Assembly: GCA_013398955.1 (NCBI GenBank)
Contig: VWPU01023991.1
Span: 1 to 64,000, forward strand
Direction: 5' to 3'
DNA: 64,000 bases
Origin: Callaeas wilsoni
Lineage: Eukaryota > Chordata > Aves > Passeriformes > Callaeidae
A program made the translations under genes and the position numbers. Numbering within the stretch: position 1 is the stretch's first letter; each line of letters starts with the position of its first letter. Positions 49,605-60,695 of the stretch are shown here, piece after piece. The notes under the pieces are model-generated. The model made no database searches, had not been told where the DNA came from, and saw only the letters and a program-made list of their open reading frames with translations.

Positions 49605-51950
49605 GTAGGTGTAAGGCTTTTCCCTCTTTTTTATTTCTGCCACCATCACACTCTCAGTAATTTGAGATGGTTTATTTAATATCCTGTAGCTGCTGGTGTC
49701 CACATGTATGATTGTTCTTATGCATGTTCTCCTGTGTATAACTATTACTGTTACATTGGTTATTGCTTCTGTAGAACTATTGTTCTTTTGCTATCACAAT
49801 AGCCTTGGTGTAAATTGAAATGAGTATGACAAATTTATTCTGATTGATAGTCTGATCCCTGATTATCAGGTTGGGAGCTGGGTGTTGTATGGACTGGGTC
49901 AGTATGACCAAGGGCATCAGTATTTACCCACTAGGGGTAGTGAATTGCCAACGAACATGAAGAATTTGCTTGCACTTTAATTTGCATGGGTTTGATTTCC
50001 AAAACAAGGATCTGAACTTTCAGTAGAAGAGTATAACACAGAATATGCTTTATGAAGACTTAGAAGTGTGAGTGTAAATGCATGCATTGTTTTTTGATAA
50101 AATGATAAAGGCCCGATTAATCTGAGCAGTAGAAACATGGTGATATTGACTCTGCATAAAGGATAAGAAAAAGTTTGTTCATTACGTCTGTCCCATAATG
50201 TTGTGTTGGTCATTATGCTGTGAGATGAGTAATATTTCAGAAGCTGCTTTTTTGGACCTCTAAATGGACCAAGTACTCTTAGCATTATTTTTAGTTAAAG
50301 TATTCTTGATATCTAACTTGCTTCTTGAAGATAGGTAGGTTTTTCTGTACATCTTCATGCTATTCTTGCTTAAAATAACCAGCACAGACAAAACCCTTAT
50401 CTTTTTGGTCTCTCAAGTACACTTTACTCAAGACTAGGTGTTATGTTTTAACTTTCTAAAAATCTGTTCATTAGTCTTTGTTTAATAGTAACTTTGTATT
50501 TCTTTCTGATAACCTCAAGTGCTCTACAGTGTTAGTAAAAGCAGTAGCAAAAGGAACAAACAGCATGGGCTACAAACTTGCCAACGAGTTACCCCGCTGA
50601 TTTTGAATTTCACTTCCCACCCTTCCATGCCTTTGTATCTGGAGGGCTTTAGCTAATGATAGATGGCGGCTATGGCCCTATTGCAACCCTGTGTCCTCAA
50701 GTATTTTGAAACTTTTAGGGCTCTATGAGAATCTAATTATTTCTCTTTCACTCTTTAATGGTGGTAACTTGGTATAAATTATAAAAGGAGCATAAGTTGT
50801 GTCTTTTTCCTGACAAGAGAAGCTGTATGTAAAATATGGAGTATAATATTTCAGGTGTCACACCTTTGCTCAAACTATCAAGTTTAATCCTTGCTATTTG
50901 GAATTTTCTATATATCCATAGTGCGACACATTTCCGTACTGAATAATTATATGCTTCTTTCTAAACTATGCCCATAATATATAGTGGATTGTTAGGAAAG
51001 GTGTTAAATCTAAATACCAGCTTTCTTTTGTGACTTATCTATTTGTTGGGGATCGTAAATGGGGAATTGTTCAAGAAAAGTGCTACCCATCAAACCAAAA
51101 GCATTACAAAAGGCATTTCAGCCTTTTTGTTTTCACAGTGGAAAAGAACCCTATTTATAGCAAAAGTTCAAAGCATTTAATACACTTGTCAGTAGAACTA
51201 CTTAGTCATCTCTGAGTTATCCAGGGTAATGGGAGATCAGAATGGGAGAGAAATTCAGTGTAGTACAAATTGTATGTAAATTAGGCTTATATCTTCAGCA
51301 AGTTCATTTTTGAAAAGCCTCTAAGCAGTTTTCTGTACAGTAAGTGTGGGCTGCTTTAAACATCAGAAAGCAGAACAGAGCCTGATGCAAGTGGCTTCCC
51401 TTGTGTCACTGGGAGCAGAGGGGGAAGCAAAGGAAGGACCAGATGTGGTCCTTTGTTCATACTGAACTGTCCATCTCTGAAAATGGACTGTGGATCCGAC
51501 TGCAGCCTCGGACAAACAGAAGGGACAAATTATAAGTACCACTGAAGCACTAAATCAAGCATAGAAGAGGATTTATGCAAGTGAAAAAGAGACTTCCTAA
51601 TCACAAAGCTTTTGCTGTAACTACCACAACAGAATCAGGATCTGTGTGACTGATGGGCCATTGTGTCTGCTACACTCTATTCCCACTGTAACATTCACCA
51701 AAGGTGTGCTCCTGTCTTTTAAGGGAATTATGGGAAAGATTAGAAAGCTCAAAACTGCATGCTGATTTTTTCTCTTTTTTATTTGGTCAAGTAATTTCTT
51801 TCTGAAGTATGAAAAAAATTCATTAGCTGTTTACTAATATTGAGAAAGTCCAGAGGTGCAGGAGAGAACCATCTATTTCATCCTCAGGGGATTTCCTTGC
51901 TGTCAGGATGTGCGTTAAAGGCCACGTTTTGCCTTCACACACAACATCTC

Positions 51951-51969
51951 GTCCCTGGAATCCAGGGAC
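51951..51969. repeat. Perfect short inverted repeat
   Basis: GTCCCTGG and CCAGGGAC form 8-bp arms around a 3-base centre AAT. It could be a dyad protein-binding site or a small hairpin; nothing nearby tells which. Confidence 0.75.
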
Positions 51970-54900
51970 AATGTAAATAAGGAAGTGGTTTCATGTTAAA
52001 TGATCATTACTGAGCATACGATTTTAAAACCTTTGAATAAACAAGTGTTTTAGCTTGCTGGGAATCACTGACATTGCTAATTATCCTCTTCATGTATATC
52101 CTCTGCAATAATTAGTCTTACATGTTCATTTACTGATTACATGGCATATTCCTATTTAATTTAGTGTGCTACAGCCTCTTGAAAATACTCAAATATAGGC
52201 ATGATGTGTTTTCTCACTCAGAAAGGGATCTATTTACAGAGTTATTACAGACTACATGCTTCTTGTACTTTAAAAGGGTAATTTTATGTTTTATTTTTTC
52301 AAGAAATATCCCTTTCAATATATAGCTAACCTAAATTCCACTTTTTCTTAGTGATAAAATTGCAGAGAACTGAACACATTGGAGTTTGGCATGTGGCCTT
52401 TGCTCACTAATGAACATCCTTTGTTGATGAAGCCATGGAAGTATTTCCATGATGGTTCTGTCCTCTGGAGATCCTTCATTTAAGATGAATATGTTGCAAA
52501 GGAACTTGGGATCTGAATAATAAATTGGTATTAAACTGTCTAAATTAGAAAAATACATAGTTTATTAAGCTATAAAAACAGTGTTTGAATTTCTATGAGC
52601 GAGCTAAGGAATGAGAACTCTGAATTAGTTAAAACTGCAGTTGTGGTATTTCTACCCTGCAAGGCTTCATAGCTTTTCATTTTTAATACTTTTCAGATAA
52701 AAAGTAAAATAGAATAGTAAATTTTCCTGATGAACAGTAATTATTATATAATTTTTAATTTCATTTAAAATTTGCATTTGTATGTCTTCAATTAAAATGC
52801 AGTATAATGCAATTAGGCTATATATATTCTGCTGGTAATATCATCTGATACACACCAAAAAAAGTGAATTTAAGGCTTAGTCTGTATCCAAATGTTAACA
52901 GGACTCCTTGAGGGTAATGCTCTTTGCATCCAGCTACTCTGGATGTTCTTTGCGCTCTATGAACACTCAGTAACTTGAAGGGGCCATGTTTTTTATTCTG
53001 TATATTAAAATAAATCATACTAATTCTATTCCTGTCAAGGGGTTTATAGTTCTGATAGATAAAGGAGCTCAATATCAGACCCTTCATTTGCAGTCAGCTG
53101 CATTTTTGCCTTCTAACTATCTGAGAGTCAGAAGAAACTTTTTCAGTGTTTTGGATCTATTTGAGTGTGGTTGCAAACATTTCTATTAAACATCAGGTGT
53201 GTTGGCCTGCAACCCTTGAGGAAAAGCAGGTGGGAACAGAAATAACTGAAGGGGGTTTTTCTCAGGAATTGAAATATATGCCAACTATGTGTTTGCTTTA
53301 CTAGAGAGCAAAAATATCAGTTCTGTGACATGATTTTATCTTCAGTGGTCCAGTGAGTTTAAGAGGCATGTTGAAGTGCATAGCTATGCCATTAAATGCC
53401 TTTTTTTTTTTTGAAATTGAAGTTTTGAAAGAACCAGATTGTGCTCTTTGGATTTTGTATATGGACTGTTGATATTTTGAGAAGCTGTAGCATTTTTTCT
53501 TGAGAGCATTACTTTTTCTCTATTATTGTATTTCGCAGGAATAGAGAAAGACTTTCTTTTGTGAAAGATCACCCACATTTCATCACCACTGCTGTTAACT
53601 TCTCTCTGTTAAACTTTGAGTTTTAAAATGCAAATTTGATCTGAGTACAAGCAAAATAATCTCCTTTGCATTAGCCACTTGTATTTATTCTATGGCTGAT
53701 GGAACACCAATTACTTCTCTAAAATGGTTTTTTTTGTTTTCTAGTAAAGAATCAGGCTCTTTCACAGTGTGGTAAGCATATGTATCTTATCATGTTATCA
53801 TGTAGCTTAAGGGATTGGTTACTTCTCACAGTAGTTGTTTTTCAACTGAGAATGTATTGAATGATCTCCCTCTGAGGCTTTCAGACAATGAGATTTCACC
53901 AGGGCTCTGACTGGACTCAGTAGGAACTGGAGGCAGCAGGTGTGGCAAGAGCTATTGGGATTTGAGATGTGGGAAAATAAGGTTTGTTCTGTAGCTGTAG
54001 CAGTGCTGCAGCTGGTAACAGGCCTGTGCCTGTGCTCAGTGCATGGAAGTCACTCACTGGTTACCCAGGGGATGCAGGAGCTGCAGAGAGAAGAGAATGG
54101 AGTAGTTTGCACTTGAGTGATGAACAGCTCTCCCAGTCACCTTCGTAGGGAGGTGTTTGATGGCTTCAGGATCTTTCCAGGTGGGAATTTTGGCAGGTTC
54201 TCAAGATTTACCTCCCAGCTCCTCCTGTGTCTAGTCCAATTTGTAAGCTTTAATTATTGCCCTGGGTGGAGTGTCGTACAGAGTTCCTGCTGCAGAAGAG
54301 GGCAAATTGAATATAGGGAAGATATTTGTATATAGTCTATAGAAACTGTTCCTGTAGGTGTGAAAATGGTCATATACAGTTAATATAAAGGCAATGAATT
54401 ATGTCTGTGCTAGAGTGGTTATGTGGGATCATGGGCCAGCTGGATTATGCAATTTGAGCAGAAGAATTGTCTGGGTAGTCACTCACAATCCAGATGTAAG
54501 TGACTCTGCAAGGAGCCTGGCAACAGAGGCTCCCATTGCCTCCCAGACAGACTGGCCATCCTGGCAGAGCTCTGGTTCCCCATATCAGTGTTACCTGATT
54601 CCTAGATCGTAAACAGTCAAGGTTTTCTTTATCATGACCACTCTGTTTATGGGTGTCAGTGCCGCAGTAAGCACCATTGAAAACCAGTGTCCTTTTTTGT
54701 CATGGTAAAATTTTATCTTAAAATGGAAAAAATGTTCTATTTTCTCTGTTTCATTTCATTCACAACTTGTTCATAAATTCACTGCTGACTGCACTGTTTG
54801 TCCTCACTTCTCTCTCTCCCAGATATTTGCCACTTGTCAGATCTGTCAGCTCAGCTGCTTAAATGAGCTGTGACCTGCTCCAGCTAAAAGTAGATCTGAG

Positions 54901-55340
54901 GGAGCTTTAGCAATGCACCAGCTTTCCAAAGTAGTGATCAGTTAGTGTTTATTTGATTAGTAATTAATATGACCATGCTCTTGCAACTATGCATTTTTTA
55001 TTGCTAATTCCATTTTGATAGTAATTGAAGGTGGTTTATATTTTGTCTTGGTAAACAAACAAGACTTTCTGTTTCCCAGTCTCACTTTGCCAATGTCTGA
55101 AATTTCCTTTGTAGACTGTTCATTCCAAAAAAAGAAATAGCTTGAAACAATTATTAATATAGCTTGAAAAAAAAATTTTAAAGCTGGCTTTAGTTTATAG
55201 CTTCTGTCACTTTTATGATGCAGCCTTAATAAATATCTCATAGCTTATTGCTTTCTTTGACTTACTTTGTTCCTAACTCCCAATAAATGAGGCTTTGAGT
55301 GATAATGCTGATGGAATAGGCAATGAAAGACTTCTACTAC

Positions 55341-55358
55341 TTTTTTTTTTTTTTTTTT
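55341..55358. repeat. Homopolymer T(18)
   Basis: Eighteen consecutive T. No retrocopy body was recognised next to it. Confidence 0.9.
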
Positions 55359-57388
55359 AACCTGCTTGGTCATGGTGTCACTTTTAGATGCATTAGACTA
55401 TGGCAATTACATAGATTTTATTATCAGTGTCATTTTTCCTTAATTTTTTTTTATTGCCTGCAAGACACAATGATCCTCTTTTGTTTGCCTCAAATAGTAT
55501 TCTGTTTCCCACTGAGCTGCAAAACCAGTTTCCAGGTTTCACTTAACAACTTCTGCTTATGTTATTCATGGCTTAAATGGTAGTAATTATTCAAGTGTAA
55601 AATAAGTATGCATCCCCTGTGATAGTTTAATATGTTTTTCCACTGTGCAGTACTGTCTGTTGATTTATAATGGATAATTATAACGTATTTATATAACCAT
55701 ATTTAACCACATATAACCATGTTTATATAACCTTTATAACCATGTTCTGCAGAGGATGAAATAGAACATACATTGGGGGTATGTGTTTTATGATTATGCA
55801 TCCAGAGTAACAGCAGAGAATAGGAATAAATGTGGGTGATTGGGAGCTTTTTACAGCAAGCAAATATCTGTGAAGTGTTTGAAGGTGATTTTACTTAGTG
55901 AAACTCCCTTGGAAAAGTGAATGATACCACAAGTGAAAGTGTTGCCAAATCATGTAGGATGTTCATGTCTTACACGTGAAGGGAATTGTCTCCAGAGCTT
56001 TTCTTCCTATTTCTGCTTGGGCTAAGAAGGAAAGAAACCAGTGACAGGGTTTCTGTAAGGATCAAGATGGAGTGGGCACAGATGACATGAGTAGTATCAT
56101 CCAATTTAATGAGGGTAGCCCTGGACTGAGAGCCACTATTTGATACCAGACTATTTGTGATGTAGCAATTGCATCTGGTTTTCTCCTTTTCAAACCTCAC
56201 TGCCTGCAGCCCTGCCCTCTAAAGGGAGCCTTTATGCTCTGTAACCCTGAGCAATCAGCATGGCTTCCAACACCTCACCAAGACAGGTTAAGAAGGATCT
56301 CATGGCATAGTTCATGTGTTCTACTGATGGGGAGACTGCTAGGGCTAAAATCCTTATTTCCATAAATTCCATGCTTGAAGACTGGAGAATTTTAAACCAC
56401 AGTGGAATTTCTGTGACTGAACTAGGGGAGTGGAGCCAAGCCATACCACCTGCAGCATCATCTCTAGATATTGGCTATTGTGACGACAAAATATGTGGAG
56501 ATCTGAGTCTTGTCCTGTGCTTCAGCAGCAGCACACAGAATGCTGTGTCTTTTGTTGGGAATCTTGTCTCTGTGGTAACCATCCAGAACAAAACCCAGTA
56601 GCTTCCATTGGTTTTTCCAAGCCAGGCAGGCTAAAGTTCCATTTGTTTCCAAACCAAACACAAGAAATGTGCAAGGCAGCACTGAGCAGCTGTCACTCCA
56701 AAAGGGAAATCTGCCTGACTCTGTGTGCATGTGGCATATTACTAGGAATATTCTATTAGGAAGAATAGGGCAAAAATACACGAGGTTTTTCCTGTGTGTA
56801 TATCAAGAGAGATGCTGGTCTTTGCCTAGGTCAGTTCTACTACCTACCAAGGCACAGAGTTTAGAAAGCGGTTTTCTTGTGCTCAAATGGAAAGATTTGA
56901 ATATGAACAGAAGGATTGAATTAAAATAAATACATGGTGATCATTTTTTCTCCTTGCATAGTTAATAATAATGCTGCTATTCATGGAGCTGATGTGTTCA
57001 GAGTTGCAAATTATTAACTAGGGCAGATGAAGATTATTTGATGCATCCTGGGATTAGCATAAATTTCCAGAATATTGGGATACACTTATAATTTATGTGG
57101 CAAGAGAAGAAAATACTGCTTTTGACTTTTCTTGTGTTCCCCTAATGCACATCTGTAGCATAATGATGAGATGTTCTCTGTGTGCCTGTTAGCGCTGGTT
57201 GCTTACAAAGAACAGCAGCTTGAGGGGCTTATCAATATTAATATACCTCTGAAAGTCTGTAATTTCTTTCATAAAATGAGTACTTACAGTAAGAGGCTTG
57301 GATACAAGCTCAAAAAGAAATATATTTAGATGCAGACAGAGAGAAAAGGACCATTAAAGTTAATGTCCAGTGTATGTTTGTGTATGTA

Positions 57389-57462
57389 TTATTTTATATG
57401 TGTATGTTTATATAGTATATATATATATATACATGCATATATATATATACTCACATATACAT
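57389..57462. repeat. TA-rich microsatellite
   Basis: Alternating TA runs interrupted by CATGCA and CTCACA, preceded by TGTATG-type words. It is likely variable in length between individuals. Confidence 0.85.
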
Positions 57463-57893
57463 GTGGATGTAGAAATTTGTTCTTTGCTGTCAAAATGTAA
57501 AATTACAGCCCCAGAGTACATTTCTTAAACAGCTGGTGGAATTCTCCTATGTTTTCAGGAGAAATTTATAAATTATGTTTATGTAGGCATCAATATCAGC
57601 CAAAGATTTAGTTCATAGTCTTCAATGGGAATCGCTGCAAAACACTTGGATGGTATTGTAAAACTGCATTCAGCAGGGCTGACTATATCATGGGGTTTCT
57701 TTCTGCTTAATTGCTTAGAAGGAGTTTGTTCTGTTTTAATCTTCATCTCTGTCTTCACAGCTAGATGCTCTCTGGAAGAAGTAGTGTGGGGTTTCTGTTT
57801 AATTCTGTTACTTGTTGAACTTTGGGAAAAGACTTCACAAACTTTGTCTTGAGCTCTGAGATAGCCCATCTTAGTTGGGAAGTTTCTTGAAAC

Positions 57894-58844
57894 TGTAGGG
57901 GTTTGAGTTCTTCTTCTTTTGTTTTGTTGGGTTTTTTTCCTCTTTCTTGAGGACTGTTCCCCATAGGTGTGGCTGCTGGCCCATCATGACTGGATCCTTC
58001 CCCGCCAAAGGGGGTTATCAGCTCAGGGGAGCAGGCCGGTGGCCCCTCTCTTCTTTCCTGGGAGTGCCCAGGTGGGGGGGGGAAATACCGCGAGACGGGG
58101 GACGGGATACGGCAGGGTGGGGGGACAGCCCTATCTATCGGGCTTGGGCTCTTTCACTGGGGAAGAGGGACGGGCAGCCGAGGCTGTTTGGAGAGGAGTT
58201 TTTCGGCTGTCGTCGAGGTCCAGCCTGGTCCTGCTTCTTTTGCCGCGGGAAAGCCCCTGCTCGTAAGAGCAGCCCTTCAGATTGAGACCTTATTAACATC
58301 CCCCTCACTAAGGGAAGGACTTTCTTACCATCTGCCTGGGTGCCCCGATCCCTCCTCTGCCTGCCTCCCTGGGAGCCCGGCCCCCTCCGCTTCTTTCGGG
58401 GCTACTCCCAGCCTTCGCTACTCTGTAGCCCCGCACCTCCTGCCTGCTGAGACCTCCCGGGGATTTTCCCACTGAGGCTCCAGACCGTGATTCATCTCCT
58501 CCACCGTCCCAGGACTTTCTGCCCGTCTCTGCTGTCCCAGCTTGGCGCCGGAGCGCCCCTGCCAGCTGTGACCGGCACGGCGCCAAAGAGGAAGGTGCCT
58601 GCGGCCGAGACGACCCTTTACTGGGTTTTTGTGGTTTTGTTTTGTTGTTAATACCAAAGTTGTTGTTGTTTTTGCCTCATTATATATATTAGTAAAGAAC
58701 TGTTATTCCTATTATCATATCTTTGCCTGAGAGCCCCTTAATTTCAAAATTATAACAATTCGGAGGGAAGGGGGTCCACATTTTTTCCATTCCAAGGAAG
58801 ATGTCTGCCTCCTTTAGCAGACACCTGTCTCTCAAACTGAGACA
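57894..58844 (+). mobile_element. Long GC-rich solo LTR, ERVL-like avian family
   Basis: Seen: the element begins TGTAGGGGTTTGAG at 57894 and ends CTCAAACTGAGACA at 58844. Flanks are GAAAC (57889-57893) and AAAAC (58845-58849), a 5-bp duplication with one difference. The middle (about 57960-58640) is GC- and CpG-rich, while the last 230 bases are AT-rich and contain AGTAAA at 58691-58696, which could serve as the polyadenylation signal, in the plus sense. Known: the 3' portion (GCCTGAGAGCCCC, then AATTCGGAGGGA, then the AGCAGACACCTGTCT region) is familiar from bird LTRs. Inference: a full-length solo LTR of about 950 bp in the plus orientation. The exact start depends on the imperfect duplication. 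Frames of 79-112 codons inside it on both strands are products of GC richness, not genes. Confidence 0.75.
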
Positions 58845-58849
58845 AAAAC

Positions 58850-60177
58850 ATTAGCCAAGAATTCTTTCTGACACTTCTTTGGAAAGGGTGAAGAGGCAGC
58901 ACAGCCACTTCTGGAACTGATTGTCCTTGTGTTATATGTAGTCATTGCAGTCAACCATTATACTTTAGGAACCAAGTGCATTATTTGGACAGGTCTCTGC
59001 CAACTATCTGCAAGCAGTTTAGCATAAAAAGGTTACTGTACTGTTCAAAGTATAGGAAAAATTGTTTTAGCTTGACCAAAGGGTAAAAAATTGTAAACCT
59101 TTGCTCCTGATTTGTCTTTTCAGATAGCTGTGAATGAAACAGATTTTTCACATAATATCCCTGAAAAGGTATCATTAGATCAATTGTTTGATACCAAAAG
59201 TAGAGACAATATTTATAAGGCGGAAGAAGAGAAACAAAATCCTGGTTTATTGCATTTTACAATAGTGGGGGAACAAAAACATTGATGTTTCAGCGGTACT
59301 GCAGCTGGCTAAAATGATGTAGTGCTGCTCATGTTTCTGGTTTATTGCTAGGTCACTGCTTTGATGCTTTCTTGTTCCCTAAAGAAAGGAGTTAATATGG
59401 GATGAATTATGCCATAGTGTGTGTGCCCTTGTTGTTAATCTCTAAAATTATGGCCTAATACTTTAGCTCTTAAAATAGAGGGGGAAAGTTTGGTATAAGT
59501 AGCTTAAAGATTGGTAGGAAAAGGATTATATCCATGTCACTGGTGTCTGTATGAATATTTGCCTCTTTTTCCAGTCAGATTTATATCCTTATGGTCTAAA
59601 TCAATAACTACATTTACTTGATGGATGGTTCCAGCAAGGCATAGGGCCTTTGTGCTCAGGTGTAAGCAGTTTACAGATGGAGCAATGCGTAAAACCAGGA
59701 ATAGATTGAGGGTATTTTACTCACTGGAGTTGTGAAACTGATGCCACAGCTTCCCAAAGAAACCGGAGAGAGAGCCTCCTCCACAGGACATTTCCAAGTA
59801 GCTTGATGAGTCTGCCCTCGGTATTGAGCTTTCCCTGGAGAAGGTCAGCATTCCATCGCAACTGTGAGGAACTGCATTGGCTGATGACCAGCAGGTCTCT
59901 CCCTGAGTATGTGCCTATGGACGCATCCCTTCCATACAGAGCAGGATATCTGGTTAGGTTCTTCCACACGGAAGGGTGTTAGAACAAGTTCTCTACGGAG
60001 AGGAGGTGCAGTCTTCATTTCTGATGAAGTAAAATCCAGATGAGAGAATGTCATTCAAATAAAAATTAATAAAATAATTTGGGGTTAGAAGCCTGATTTT
60101 ATACAAACATGACCTTTATGCCTGCTTTAAGTACAGCTTACAAACAGAACACATGTTTGAGAGGCTGCAAACAGTAG
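58850..60177. other. AT-rich sequence with one weak minus-strand exon candidate
   Basis: Mostly unremarkable. At 59725-59980 two minus-strand frames are open through a CpG-bearing stretch that ends in a strong donor (A|GTGAGTAAAA at 59724), described under findings. No acceptor of comparable quality was found. Confidence 0.4.
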
Positions 60178-60209
60178 GAGTCAGCTGAGGTGGGAGTCAG
60201 CTGAGGTGG
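60178..60209. repeat. 16-bp perfect tandem duplication
   Basis: GAGTCAGCTGAGGTGG is repeated exactly twice, end to end. Each unit contains CAGCTG, the core of an E-box, so the duplication doubles a potential bHLH-factor site; that role is inference only. Confidence 0.9.
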
Positions 60210-60659
60210 TTTAAATGTGCATTCCTCCCACTGTGATAATTAGCAAAAAGTTGACAGAGAATTAAGCATGAGGGGTTTGTTTCTTAACATTAACTTTTGG
60301 ATGAAGCATAGATAATGAAGCAAAATATGTCCATAATTAATATTTTGTCATTCCTACAATTCATTGAGTATTAGATCAAACTGCAAGAGCACCAGAATAT
60401 TAAGTAGTTTGTTCTGCTCTTTAAGGAGCCGATACCAGATTTCTGTTCACACTTCTTGTTTGTGAGGCTGTAATTTAGAAATGCACAAACAGTGAAGAAT
60501 TCAGCTTTATGTAGTAGTGGGAGTTAATTAAGAATTATCTGCTGTTCACAAACAGCCAATTTTAGAATTATCTGGCAGAAATGCAGATTAGGTACTTGGT
60601 TTTCAAAGTAATAGTGAGGAATGTCTTCTCCGTTGACACTTTAAAATATTATGCAAGTC

Positions 60660-60695
60660 TGTCCAGGTTTCATCTGGGATAGAATCAAATTTTAT
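60660..60695 (+). mobile_element. Possible ERVL-like LTR tip (fragment)
   Basis: The start TGTCCAGGTTTCATCTGGG, followed by ATAGAATCAAATTTT, aligns with the sense start of the LTR at 899-468 (minus) at about 25 of 32 positions. Homology is not visible after about 35 bases and no partner end or duplication was found. It may be a decayed fragment or a coincidence. Confidence 0.3.

Larger units (their letters stand above)
49605..57888. other. AT-rich unique sequence, no gene recognised
   Basis: This holds an inverted repeat at 51951-51969, T runs at 53401-53412 and 55341-55358, an AT-rich cluster of repeated TATAACCAT words at about 55692-55742, and the TA microsatellite at 57389-57462. A GC-richer patch at 56200-56800 gives several overlapping frames of 70-105 codons on both strands, none with recognisable content. 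I see no convincing gene. Confidence 0.5.

Noticed and set aside
56200..56930. Stack of overlapping 70-105-codon frames on both strands
   Set aside because: Frames on both strands open together in a GC-richer patch with no splice borders or family motifs, so composition is the simpler cause.
57947..58657. Several frames of 79-112 codons on both strands
   Set aside because: All lie inside the GC-rich interior of the ERVL-like LTR and show no protein family features.
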